DNA of 64,000 nt, from assembly GCF_024055575.1 (NCBI RefSeq), contig NZ_JAMXOE010000003.1, forward strand, positions 62,001 through 126,000. Direction: 5' to 3'. The notes under the pieces were generated by a model, which worked only from the letters and a program-made list of their open reading frames with translations, was not told the DNA's origin and made no database searches. Made by a program: the position numbers and the translations under genes. This document shows, piece by piece, positions 46,238 through 53,351 of this stretch. This DNA is from Mucilaginibacter flavidus (GTDB lineage: Bacteria; Bacteroidota; Bacteroidia; Sphingobacteriales; Sphingobacteriaceae). How positions within the stretch are numbered: the first letter of the stretch is position 1; each line of letters starts with the position of its first letter.

Positions 46238-46784
46238 AAGATTTACAGGATTAGTTGAAACACGATAATTTTCTTAGTTTTCGCGATATCTTTTAAACCT
46301 TATTAATGACAAACGATACCAACGAATTGACCCACAAAATTATCGGGTGTGCAATGAAAGTGCACAATGTACTCGGAAGTGGTTTCCTGGAAGTTATTTA
46401 CCAAAAAGCTCTGGCAATCGAAATGAGAAAGGCAGGATTACCTTTCGAACAGGAAAGGGAATTCTCTATTTTTTATGATGGTGAATTGATTGGCTCAAGG
46501 AGGGTTGACTTTTTTGTCGCTAATGTGTTGATGCTGGAATTAAAAGCTCGTCCACAAGTGGAAAATATACATAAAAATCAAGCCATAAACTACCTTGAAG
46601 TGCATCGCATAGCCGACGGCCTGCTTATAAATTTCGGCGGGCCAAGCTTAGAATTTAAAAGAGTCTACAATAAAAAGCTCGTGACACCAGGTGAAAACCC
46701 GATTGTGTAAAGAAAATAAATCTGAAAATAAACCAATTATAAACCCTGCATCCTGTAAATCCTAAAAATCCTTAAATCGTGTTA
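46218..46784. mobile_element. GxxExxY gene bounded by 9-nt-word inverted repeats (putative mobile element)
   Basis: The left arm is 46221-46251 and the right arm 46750-46781. The right arm read on the minus strand starts CACGATTTAAGGATT, identical to the left arm for 15 nt; both also share GATTTACAGGAT. Each arm is a GGATTTnnn word array of 9-nt period. TAA precedes CACG at both ends. Only the GxxExxY gene lies inside. The left arm overlaps the osmC stop and the right arm ends 14 nt before pcm. A 26/32-matching arm without a partner is at 62792. No clear target-site duplication is seen, so mobility is a hypothesis. Confidence 0.6.
46306..46710 (+). CDS. GxxExxY protein (PD-(D/E)xK nuclease-like)
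   Basis: This 134-residue protein shows the naming motif in GSGFLEVIYQKALAIEM (G-x-x-E-x-x-Y) near residue 27. A strand-like VDFFVANVLMLELKA follows near residues 67-82, giving the D...ExK pattern of the PD-(D/E)xK nuclease fold, and then HKNQAINYLEV. The biochemical role of the family is not established. The gene is complete, lies alone inside inverted word repeats, and points in the same direction as its neighbours, between osmC and pcm, to which it has no obvious functional tie. This fits a passenger or repeat-propagating gene. Confidence 0.88.
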   Translation: MTNDTNELTHKIIGCAMKVHNVLGSGFLEVIYQKALAIEMRKAGLPFEQEREFSIFYDGELIGSRRVDFFVANVLMLELKARPQVENIHKNQAINYLEVHRIADGLLINFGGPSLEFKRVYNKKLVTPGENPIV

Positions 46785-46797
46785 ACTTAGCGTCGAA

Positions 46798-47454
46798 ATG
46801 GCCTACAAGTATATCGACAATTATCGCGAGAAAGGTGCCCGCAAAAAGCTGGTTGAAGAATTAAAGAAAAAAGGAATTGATGATGAAAACGTGCTGCAGG
46901 CAATCGGTAACGTTAAACGCCATTACTTTTTCGATGAAACTTTCTGGAATCAGGCTTATAAAGATATTGCCTTCCCAATAGGCGAAGGACAAACCATATC
47001 GCAGCCTTATACTGTTGCCTACCAAAGCCAGCTATTGCACATAAATAAAGGCGATAAAGTGCTGGAGATTGGTACCGGCAGCGGTTATCAAACTTGTGTA
47101 CTGTTAGAACTTGGCGCAAAAGTCTATACTATAGAGCGACAGGAAAAATTGTACAATCATACCAGGCAGGTATTGCCACACATTGGTTACAAAGCAAACT
47201 TTTTTGTGGGTGATGGCTCCATTGGAATTGCCAAACATGCGCCTTACGATAAAATAATCGTCACGGCCGGCGCACCAACCGTTCCCGACGTGTTGTTAAA
47301 ACAATTGAATATCGGCGGCATACTGGTAATCCCCGTAGGCGATGAGAAATCGCAGAAAATGGTTACCGTGCTAAAAGTTGCCGAGCACGATTATGAAAAG
47401 ATTGTGCTGGATACCTTCAGGTTTGTGCCGCTGGTAGGGGATAAGGCCTGGTAG
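46798..47454 (+). CDS. pcm: Protein-L-isoaspartate O-methyltransferase
   Basis: This 218-residue SAM-dependent repair methyltransferase acts on damaged aspartyl residues. It shows PIGEGQTISQPYTVAYQSQL as the substrate block, VLEIGTGSGYQTCVL for SAM binding, and IIVTAGAPTVPDVLLKQL. It is complete. Its promoter region is largely made of the right arm of the GxxExxY element, ending 14 nt upstream of the start. Confidence 0.95.
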   Translation: MAYKYIDNYREKGARKKLVEELKKKGIDDENVLQAIGNVKRHYFFDETFWNQAYKDIAFPIGEGQTISQPYTVAYQSQLLHINKGDKVLEIGTGSGYQTCVLLELGAKVYTIERQEKLYNHTRQVLPHIGYKANFFVGDGSIGIAKHAPYDKIIVTAGAPTVPDVLLKQLNIGGILVIPVGDEKSQKMVTVLKVAEHDYEKIVLDTFRFVPLVGDKAW

Positions 47455-47460
47455 GCGGTG

Positions 47461-47566
47461 GCCCCCTAACCCCCTAAAAGGGGGAACGAATATCGCTTTT
47501 ACAAGTAAACTTTGTTAATGTCAGCCACGCTAATCAAAAACTCCCCCTTTAGGGGGCTGGGGGGCT
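47461..47566. repeat. CCCCCTAAAGGGGG element between pcm and smpB
   Basis: The left arm contains CCCCCTAAAAGGGGGAA; the right arm contains CTCCCCCTTTAGGGGGCTGG. It spans the complete gap between convergent stops and is the second of three such elements here. Confidence 0.85.
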
Positions 47567-48019
47567 CTACCTTTTCATCGCTCTATCCATTTCCACTTTA
47601 GTATCCCGTTCTTTCAGCGTTTCGCGTTTATCGAAAGTCTTTTTACCCTGGGCCAGGCCGATTTCTAATTTGGCAAAGCCCCGGTCGCTGATGAAGAGGG
47701 CAAGTGGCACTATGGTTAAGCCTTTTTCTTCGCCGCGGGTTTGGAGTTTTTTGAGCTCTTTTTTGTTGAGGAGTAAAATACGGTCGCGTTTGGCTTCGTG
47801 ATTGTAAAACGATCCAAAGCTATATTCGGCAATGTGCAGGTTGCGTACGTACAGTTGGTTATCTATAAAAGTGCAAAAAGCATCGTTAATGTTCGCCTTT
47901 CCATCGCGGATAGATTTAATTTCGGTGCCGAGTAACTTTATACCCGCGGTGTATTTGTCAAGTATGTGGTACTCAAAATAGGCTTTTTTATTCTTTATGT
48001 AGATATCCTGGTTCATCAC
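47567..48019 (-). CDS. smpB: SsrA-binding protein SmpB
   Basis: It binds tmRNA and brings it to stalled ribosomes in trans-translation. The 150-residue protein has the OB-fold core (KAYFEYHILDKYTAGIKLLG, GTEIKSIRDGKANINDAFC) and the basic C-terminal tail ending in KVEMDRAMKR. The start is one of two adjacent Met codons (48019 or 48016). It is the third gene of a minus-strand run mntR, Nramp, smpB, 14 nt after the transporter. Confidence 0.96.
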   Translation of the reverse strand: MMNQDIYIKNKKAYFEYHILDKYTAGIKLLGTEIKSIRDGKANINDAFCTFIDNQLYVRNLHIAEYSFGSFYNHEAKRDRILLLNKKELKKLQTRGEEKGLTIVPLALFISDRGFAKLEIGLAQGKKTFDKRETLKERDTKVEMDRAMKR

Positions 48020-48033
48020 TGCAAATATGCAAA

Positions 48034-49947
48034 TTATTTCAATGATGAAACTTTGGGTGGTTTAACAACCAGCACAGGTACGTTAACCTTATGGCGCACC
48101 GAATTTACCGTTGTGCCGAAAATTAAATCTTTCAAAGCCTTATGCCCATGCGAACCCATTACTATAAAATCAACTTTATTATTATTGACGAATTTGGCTA
48201 TTTCGCTGGCTGCGCTGCCGAAGCCGATATGTGGTTTGGCATGGTAGCCAAGGTCGGCTAGAGTTTTAATGTATATCTCCAGGTTATCCAAATCGCTTTG
48301 GGTTTCGTGGTCCATCACCTGGCCGCCGTAATAGCGGGCGCCAGCTGTCTCAACAACGTGTATCAGCGTATATTTCGCTCTTTTTCCGCCCTGCATTATC
48401 GCATTGCGGATGCATTCGGTATCATTATTGGAGAAATCGATGGTGACTGCTATGTTGTGATAAACAATGGGTGCCAGATCGGTAATTTTAGATGCCAGTC
48501 CGTGCGGTACACTGGAAGGCTCGTCGTTATGCTTGTACAATATCGGCCTAAAGAATACATACAGCAACAACAGGCCTATCCCTATTACCAATGGTGTTAC
48601 CAAAGCGTATATCCAAACTGCTGCTGAGGGAAATTCTCCTATCCAGTCACCAATTTGATCGACCACTAGTTTTGCGTTTAATGCTACTATCAAAATAGCA
48701 CTTGCCCAGGCCAACACTTTTACTTTCAGACTGATCGCAAATTTGCCCATCCGCTTACGGTTTGACGTAAAGTGAATCAGCGGGATAACAGCAAAACCCA
48801 ATTGCAAACTCAATACCACCTGGCTTAAAATTATCAGGCTGCCCAGGCCACTTTCGCCGAAATAGACAATGGTAAATACTGCCGGCACAATAGCCAGCAC
48901 GCGGGTTAACAAACGGCGCAACCAGGGTTCAATACGGAGGTTGATATGGCCTTCCATTATTATCTGCCCGGCGAGTGTGCCCGTAATGGTTGAACTTTGG
49001 CCTGATGCAATGAGCGCAATAGCAAAAAGGGTGGGGGCAATCTTTCCAAAAATATGTTCGAGCAATTTGTATGCATCCTGTATTTCAGCAACTTTAAAGT
49101 AGCCGTTCTTAAAAAATGCAGCCGACGCCAGTATTAGGATAGCGGCATTTACAAAAAATGCGAGGTTAAGGGCGATAACAGTATCAAACAGGTTGAATTT
49201 GATAGAAGATTTAATACCGGCGTCGGTCCTGTTTATTTGCCGTGTTTGCACCAGTGACGAGTGCAAATAAAGGTTGTGGGGCATAACCGTAGCACCAATT
49301 ATCCCTATGGCGATGTATAACATGCTTTGGCTAATCTTGTCGCCTTTAAACAGGTTGGTTGGGATAAAGCCTTTTGCAATACCTGCAACATCGGGCCCCA
49401 CAATAAACATTTCAACCAAAAAGGCAGCGCCGATTATAAATATCATCGACATGATAAACACTTCCAGCTTACGCATGCCCTTGTTCATCAAAAATAGCAT
49501 CAGCACAGTATCGGTGATTGTTAATGATACGCCCCAAAGCAGCGGTAGATGGAACAGCAATTGCAAGCCGATGGCCATACCGATAATCTCGGCTAAATCG
49601 CAGGCGATGATGGCTACTTGTGCGAGAATATACAAGCAGAAGTTTACAAACCTTGGATAGGCATTTTTTGAAGCCTGCGCCAAATCAAGCCCGCGTACTA
49701 TGCCCAGTCGCGCACTTAACGATTGCAGCAGCAAGGCGATAAGGTTTGATGCAAACAACACCCAAATCAACTTATATCCGAAAGCACTACCACCGGCAAT
49801 ATCAGTTGCCCAGTTGCCCGGGTCCATGTAGCCTACACTTACCAGGTAGGCGGGCCCTAAAAATGCCAGCACCTTTTTCCAGCCTGTTTTGCCTTCGGGG
49901 TTTATAGAGCTATGCACGTTAGCTAACGAATGGCTGTCGCTACTCAT
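48034..49947 (-). CDS. mntH: Nramp-type divalent metal transporter fused to a universal stress protein domain
   Basis: This 637-residue protein has an N-terminal Nramp/MntH transporter of about 11 helices (residues about 20-470) with metal-site VGYMDPGNWATD in helix 1 and MPHNLYLHSSLVQTR in helix 6, importing Mn2+ or Fe2+ with protons. The C-terminal residues (about 490-635) form a UspA domain with the ATP-site motif GSHGHKALKDLIFGTTVNSV. The fusion suggests nucleotide or stress input to metal uptake; this is inference. Its start overlaps the repressor stop by 4 nt, so it is under the same promoter and operator. Confidence 0.93.
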   Translation of the reverse strand: MSSDSHSLANVHSSINPEGKTGWKKVLAFLGPAYLVSVGYMDPGNWATDIAGGSAFGYKLIWVLFASNLIALLLQSLSARLGIVRGLDLAQASKNAYPRFVNFCLYILAQVAIIACDLAEIIGMAIGLQLLFHLPLLWGVSLTITDTVLMLFLMNKGMRKLEVFIMSMIFIIGAAFLVEMFIVGPDVAGIAKGFIPTNLFKGDKISQSMLYIAIGIIGATVMPHNLYLHSSLVQTRQINRTDAGIKSSIKFNLFDTVIALNLAFFVNAAILILASAAFFKNGYFKVAEIQDAYKLLEHIFGKIAPTLFAIALIASGQSSTITGTLAGQIIMEGHINLRIEPWLRRLLTRVLAIVPAVFTIVYFGESGLGSLIILSQVVLSLQLGFAVIPLIHFTSNRKRMGKFAISLKVKVLAWASAILIVALNAKLVVDQIGDWIGEFPSAAVWIYALVTPLVIGIGLLLLYVFFRPILYKHNDEPSSVPHGLASKITDLAPIVYHNIAVTIDFSNNDTECIRNAIMQGGKRAKYTLIHVVETAGARYYGGQVMDHETQSDLDNLEIYIKTLADLGYHAKPHIGFGSAASEIAKFVNNNKVDFIVMGSHGHKALKDLIFGTTVNSVRHKVNVPVLVVKPPKVSSLK

Positions 49948-50594
49948 AAGGTTATCAATAAATTGTTTGCTACTTCGCGGCTTATTTGTACCGTTTTGTT
50001 TTCCATCTTTAACACCATCGAGCGGTCGAATTCAATAATATCAGTTACACAAATTTGTTTTCCTATAGTCAACCCCTGCTTTTCGAGGTATTGCAAAAAG
50101 GCAGGGGAGTGGTCGCGAACCCCGCAAATCACCCCGCCAGCATTAACATCAATTGCCGAAACTGGTTTTAAATCGTGCGTTTTAAATTTGCCGTCGCAAT
50201 CTGGAATCGGGTCGCCATGCGGGTCGTATTTGGGAAAACCCATAAATTTATCCAGGCGGTCTATCAATTCATTTGACGAGATGTGCTCCATCTCTTCGGC
50301 CATTTCGTGCACTTCATCCCACTTAAAGTTTAATTTCTCTACCAAAAAAAACTCCCATAGCCGGTGCTTGCGAATAATGTTGATGGCTATTTTCTCGCCT
50401 GGGGCAGTAAGCGTAACACCCTGGTAAGGTGTATAGTTAATCAATTCCTTTTCGGCAAGCTTTTTAAGCATATCCGTTACCGACGATGCCTTGGTATTCA
50501 GCAACGCCGCCATCTGGTTTGTACTTACACTTTCGGCATTAAGCGACAGGTGATAAATGGATTTAAGGTAGTTCTCCTCGGCTAAAGTATTCAT
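49944..50594 (-). CDS. mntR: DtxR/MntR-family metal-dependent repressor
   Basis: This 216-residue protein has an N-terminal winged helix (NQMAALLNTKASSVTDMLKK), a dimerisation/metal domain with HRLWEFFLVEKL and EVHEMAEEMEHISS (conserved Glu/His ligands), and a C-terminal FeoA/SH3-like region. It should repress the co-transcribed Nramp gene when Mn2+ or Fe2+ is plentiful. A palindrome fitting a DtxR-family box covers its promoter. Confidence 0.93.
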   Translation of the reverse strand: MNTLAEENYLKSIYHLSLNAESVSTNQMAALLNTKASSVTDMLKKLAEKELINYTPYQGVTLTAPGEKIAINIIRKHRLWEFFLVEKLNFKWDEVHEMAEEMEHISSNELIDRLDKFMGFPKYDPHGDPIPDCDGKFKTHDLKPVSAIDVNAGGVICGVRDHSPAFLQYLEKQGLTIGKQICVTDIIEFDRSMVLKMENKTVQISREVANNLLITL

Positions 50595-50614
50595 TTATAC
50601 AAATCTAATAAAAA

Positions 50615-50632
50615 ATTTAGACAAACCTAAAT
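50615..50632. promoter_or_regulatory. MntR/DtxR-type operator overlapping the mntR promoter
   Basis: ATTTAG-ACAAAC-CTAAAT has exact 6-bp arms. On the minus strand it contains TAGGTTTG (50629-50622), a perfect TAnnTTTG -7 element, so a bound repressor would block the promoter directly. A second -7-like box, TAGATTTG, lies at 50607-50600. Confidence 0.75.
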
Positions 50633-50686
50633 ATTTTATTAAAAAAGAATTTATTTCGGTTAAAGCTGTTTTTTTAAGAATTTTAT

Positions 50687-50715
50687 TTTGTGAATTAACT
50701 AAAATTATATATTTG
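50687..50715 (+). promoter_or_regulatory. Consensus promoter of the lrp-like gene, possibly leaderless
   Basis: TTTG (50687-50690), 17 nt, TATATTTG (50708-50715). The ATG at 50724 is only 9 nt past the -7 box, so the transcript would start at or next to the initiation codon. Confidence 0.7.
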
Positions 50716-50723
50716 CATGTAAT

Positions 50724-51194
50724 ATGGGTACCGAATTAGATAAAACAGATCTGCAAATATTAAAGATATTGCAGGCAAACGGAAGGATAACCAACCTGCA
50801 ATTGTCAAACGAGATAGGGCTGTCGCCCGCGCCAACTTTGGAGCGTGTGCGTAAGCTTGAGAATGCCGAATATATAAAGAGTTACCATGCATTGGTTGAC
50901 GAGGAGAAGCTGGGCCTGGGCATTAAAACCTTTATACAGATATCGCTTGATTTTCACCAGAAAAACACCATCCAAACATTTTTGGACGAGATACAAACTA
51001 TAAAAGAAATTACCGAGTGCCACCACGTAACCGGCCAGTGCGACTTTTTATTGAAGGTTTATGTGCGCGATATAAAATCGTACGAGCAACTCATTATGGA
51101 AAAAATAAGCCGCATTACCGTGGTAAAAACATTCCAAACCATGATGATTATGTCGACCAGTAAAAAGGAGCCAATAGTGCCGCTGGAGTATTAG
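50724..51194 (+). CDS. Lrp/AsnC-family transcriptional regulator
   Basis: This 156-residue feast/famine regulator has an N-terminal HTH (LDKTDLQILKILQANGRITN, LSNEIGLSPAPTLERVRKLE) and a C-terminal RAM effector domain (residues about 70-150, with HHVTGQCDFLLKVYVRD). It probably binds an amino acid. It is divergent from the mntR operon; the promoter suggests a leaderless message. Its stop codon merges into the CCCCCTAAAGGGGG element. Confidence 0.93.
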   Translation: MGTELDKTDLQILKILQANGRITNLQLSNEIGLSPAPTLERVRKLENAEYIKSYHALVDEEKLGLGIKTFIQISLDFHQKNTIQTFLDEIQTIKEITECHHVTGQCDFLLKVYVRDIKSYEQLIMEKISRITVVKTFQTMMIMSTSKKEPIVPLEY

Positions 51195-51268
51195 CCCCCC
51201 GGCCCCCTAAAGGGGGAGCACAAATCGAGAGATTGTCAATAACGTTCCCCCTTTAGGGGGCTAGGGGG
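51193..51268. repeat. CCCCCTAAAGGGGG element between lrp and ung
   Basis: The left arm is AGCCCCCCGGCCCCCTAAAG and onward; the right arm is its inverted counterpart around CCCCCTTTAGGGGGCTAGGG. It shares bases with both stop codons: the final V-A-P-stop codons of ung lie in the repeat. Third copy in the window. Confidence 0.85.
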
Positions 51269-51941
51269 CCACCTGCCAGTCAATCGGCGCCTTCCCCTCT
51301 TTTTCCAATATAGCATTCACTTTTGAAAACGGTTTCGATCCAAAAAAACCGCCGTAGGCCGAAAGCGGCGATGGGTGCACAGATTTTATGATATGATGTT
51401 TTTGGGTATCAATTAACTGTGCTTTAGCCTGCGCGTAACTGCCCCAAAGGATAAATATCAGGCCGGTTTTTTCGTCGGATAGTTTTTTAATTACGGTATC
51501 TGTGAAATTTTCCCAGCCTTTTTTCTGATGCGAGCCGGCGGTGTTGGCCCTAACAGTTAGCGTGGCGTTGAGCAGCAGCACACCTTGTTTGGCCCAGCCG
51601 GTTAAATCGCCGTGATTGGGGACTTTAAAGCCGGGGATATCTGTTTCAAGTTCCTTGTAAATGTTTCGCAATGATGGCGGAGGCACAATACCTTTTTGTA
51701 CCGAAAATGATAAGCCATGCGCCTGGTGTTCGCCGTGATAGGGGTCTTGTCCTAAAATAACAACTTTAACTGCATCGGGCGGAGTGGTGTTAAAAGCGTT
51801 AAAAATATCCGCGTTTTTTGGGTAAGTTCTATAACCGGCATCCCGCTCTCTTTGCAGGAATTTTTTAAGTTCGGCCATGTAGGGCTTGTCAAATTCATCG
51901 TGTAAAAGGTTAAGCCAGCCGGGCTCAAGATTTGCTGCCAT
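51261..51941 (-). CDS. ung: Uracil-DNA glycosylase
   Basis: This base-excision enzyme removes uracil from DNA. The 226-residue family 1 protein shows VILGQDPYHGEHQAHGLSFS with the catalytic Asp, LLLNATLTVRAN, LWGSYAQAK and HPSPLSAYGGFFGSKPFSKV with the catalytic His. The extreme C-terminus is encoded by the adjoining repeat. Confidence 0.97.
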   Translation of the reverse strand: MAANLEPGWLNLLHDEFDKPYMAELKKFLQRERDAGYRTYPKNADIFNAFNTTPPDAVKVVILGQDPYHGEHQAHGLSFSVQKGIVPPPSLRNIYKELETDIPGFKVPNHGDLTGWAKQGVLLLNATLTVRANTAGSHQKKGWENFTDTVIKKLSDEKTGLIFILWGSYAQAKAQLIDTQKHHIIKSVHPSPLSAYGGFFGSKPFSKVNAILEKEGKAPIDWQVAP

Positions 51942-52017
51942 AAATATTAATATAGATGTTGCTTAAGCGTACAAATTAACGGATATTTGCGTGCTAATTT
52001 ATAGTTTACAAAATAAG

Positions 52018-52566
52018 ATGTCGAACATAGTAAGGTTAATTATTGCCTGCGGGATAATGGGTGCTGCCATAGCACTGTGTGTTTTTGGTTTTTGGGGATG
52101 GGGAATATTGGTGTTGTTTTTAGGCGGATTTGTGTTGCTTAGCTACTTTTTTAACGAAAACATGATTATTGCGCAATGGTTTTTGCGTAAAGAAAAATCG
52201 GAAAAAGCTGAAGAGTGGCTGTTGAAAGTGACTGATTACGAAAAACAGCTGAATAAAAAGCAATGGGGTTATTATAATTTGCTGATCGGCTTAATAGAGT
52301 CGCGCAAGGCGCCTTTAAAATCTGAAAAATATTTTAAGAAGGCGCTATCGCTGGGTATGAAAATGTCGCACAATACCGCACTGGCCAAATTGAGCCTGGC
52401 TGGCATAGCTATGGCTAAGCGCAATAAGCCTGAGGCAAAACGCTATTTGGAAGAAGCAGCAAAGGATGATAAGAACAAGTTGCTTGCCGACCAGATAAAG
52501 ATGATGAAGGCGCAAATGGGACAGATGGATAAACAAGTAGTACGAGGCGGATATCGCCAATTTTAG
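52018..52566 (+). CDS. Small inner-membrane protein with TPR-like tail
   Basis: This protein has 182 residues from the start at 52018 (MSNIVRLIIACGIMGAA); the longer ORF adds nine residues. Two hydrophobic helices (about 4-24 and 28-45) are followed by a soluble helical tail. There, pairs of helices (EKAEEWLLKVTDYEK, KSEKYFKKALSLGM, NKPEAKRYLEEAAKDDK) look like tetratricopeptide repeats. I do not recognise the family. A strong bidirectional terminator follows. Confidence 0.7.
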   Translation: MSNIVRLIIACGIMGAAIALCVFGFWGWGILVLFLGGFVLLSYFFNENMIIAQWFLRKEKSEKAEEWLLKVTDYEKQLNKKQWGYYNLLIGLIESRKAPLKSEKYFKKALSLGMKMSHNTALAKLSLAGIAMAKRNKPEAKRYLEEAAKDDKNKLLADQIKMMKAQMGQMDKQVVRGGYRQF

Positions 52567-52596
52567 TAATAAGGCTAAGGAATAAAAAATATTTAA

Positions 52597-52624
52597 AAAC
52601 GCCCCGAAATTTCGGGGCGTTTTT
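52597..52624. terminator. Bidirectional Rho-independent terminator
   Basis: AAAACGCCCCGAAA and its exact complement make a 14-bp stem, with T-rich sequence on the 3' side of both strands. It serves the TPR-like gene and the small minus-strand gene. Confidence 0.85.
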
Positions 52625-52838
52625 ATTTTTCCTCAATCGAGCTGAAATAATCAGGCTCGGACGAATGATTTTGATTAGTAGCATAGTGCCTGTCGGGAGT
52701 GCCATAACTGTGTTCCTCAGTTGGGTTAGCTACTTCAACCATTTTTAACAAGCTGCGGATAAACGACAGGTTAAAGTTGCTCCTGTTTAGTTTTATCAGG
52801 TATTCATTTTCGGTTATTTCTAATATTGAGTTAGTCAT
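52623..52838 (-). CDS. Small hypothetical protein (71 residues)
   Basis: This short acidic protein starts MTNSILEITENEYLIKLNRS and continues NFNLSFIRSLLKMVE, an alpha/beta pattern with hydrophobic spacing seen in small Bacteroidota proteins and some antitoxin N-termini. The tail is polar (YGTPDRHYATNQNHSS). It ends at a terminator, which supports it being real. I do not recognise a family and no toxin partner adjoins. Confidence 0.55.
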   Translation of the reverse strand: MTNSILEITENEYLIKLNRSNFNLSFIRSLLKMVEVANPTEEHSYGTPDRHYATNQNHSSEPDYFSSIEEK

Positions 52839-53351
52839 TTTTTTACGGATTATTTTGCATGATAAAAGTAATCAACATAATAAATGCCAAAGTTCTATTT
52901 AAATTATCCTTTTATTAAAGAATTGTTAATAAGCTATGTTAACTTAAGGTTATTAAGTTTAAGTTTTATAATAATTTGTTAAAAATAGTCCTTTTTGGAA
53001 TGCTGTTTTTACCCCGCCGCTGTAACGCTTTGATGTATTTTGCCGGAAATGGATGACTTTTTGTACAATTCTGTTTTTTGAGACGGTGGTATTGATTGTT
53101 TCGTTTGCGCCCTGGTTGATGACCATGGCAGGGTAAAGTGCTGACACCATTTTGTCAGTACTTTTCGCATTTTTTACCGTTGCAGATATAGTAAAAATCA
53201 CGTGTACGTTACGCAAACATGCTTTTTAGCAATCGGGCGCGACTATTTGCTGTTCCACCCTGTTCCTTATGTTCCACTGTGAACAGCAACATTTCTATTC
53301 TTTCTATAATCGTTATATTTACCTGCCCAATGTCCCTATAATTTATTTTTT
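52839..53351. other. Long intergenic region with GTTCC word array
   Basis: 513 nt without a convincing gene. A minus-strand ORF of 85 codons (52959-53216) has no recognisable motif and is not called. 53252-53285 holds GTTCCACCCT, GTTCCTTAT, GTTCCACT words ending in GTGAACAG, with GCTGTTC and GAACAGC as inverted ends. A -7-like TATATTTA lies about 30 nt before the next gene. Confidence 0.5.

Noticed and set aside
52959..53216. 85-codon minus-strand ORF
   Set aside because: No recognisable motif, no promoter or terminator tied to it, and a composition like intergenic DNA; not called as a gene.
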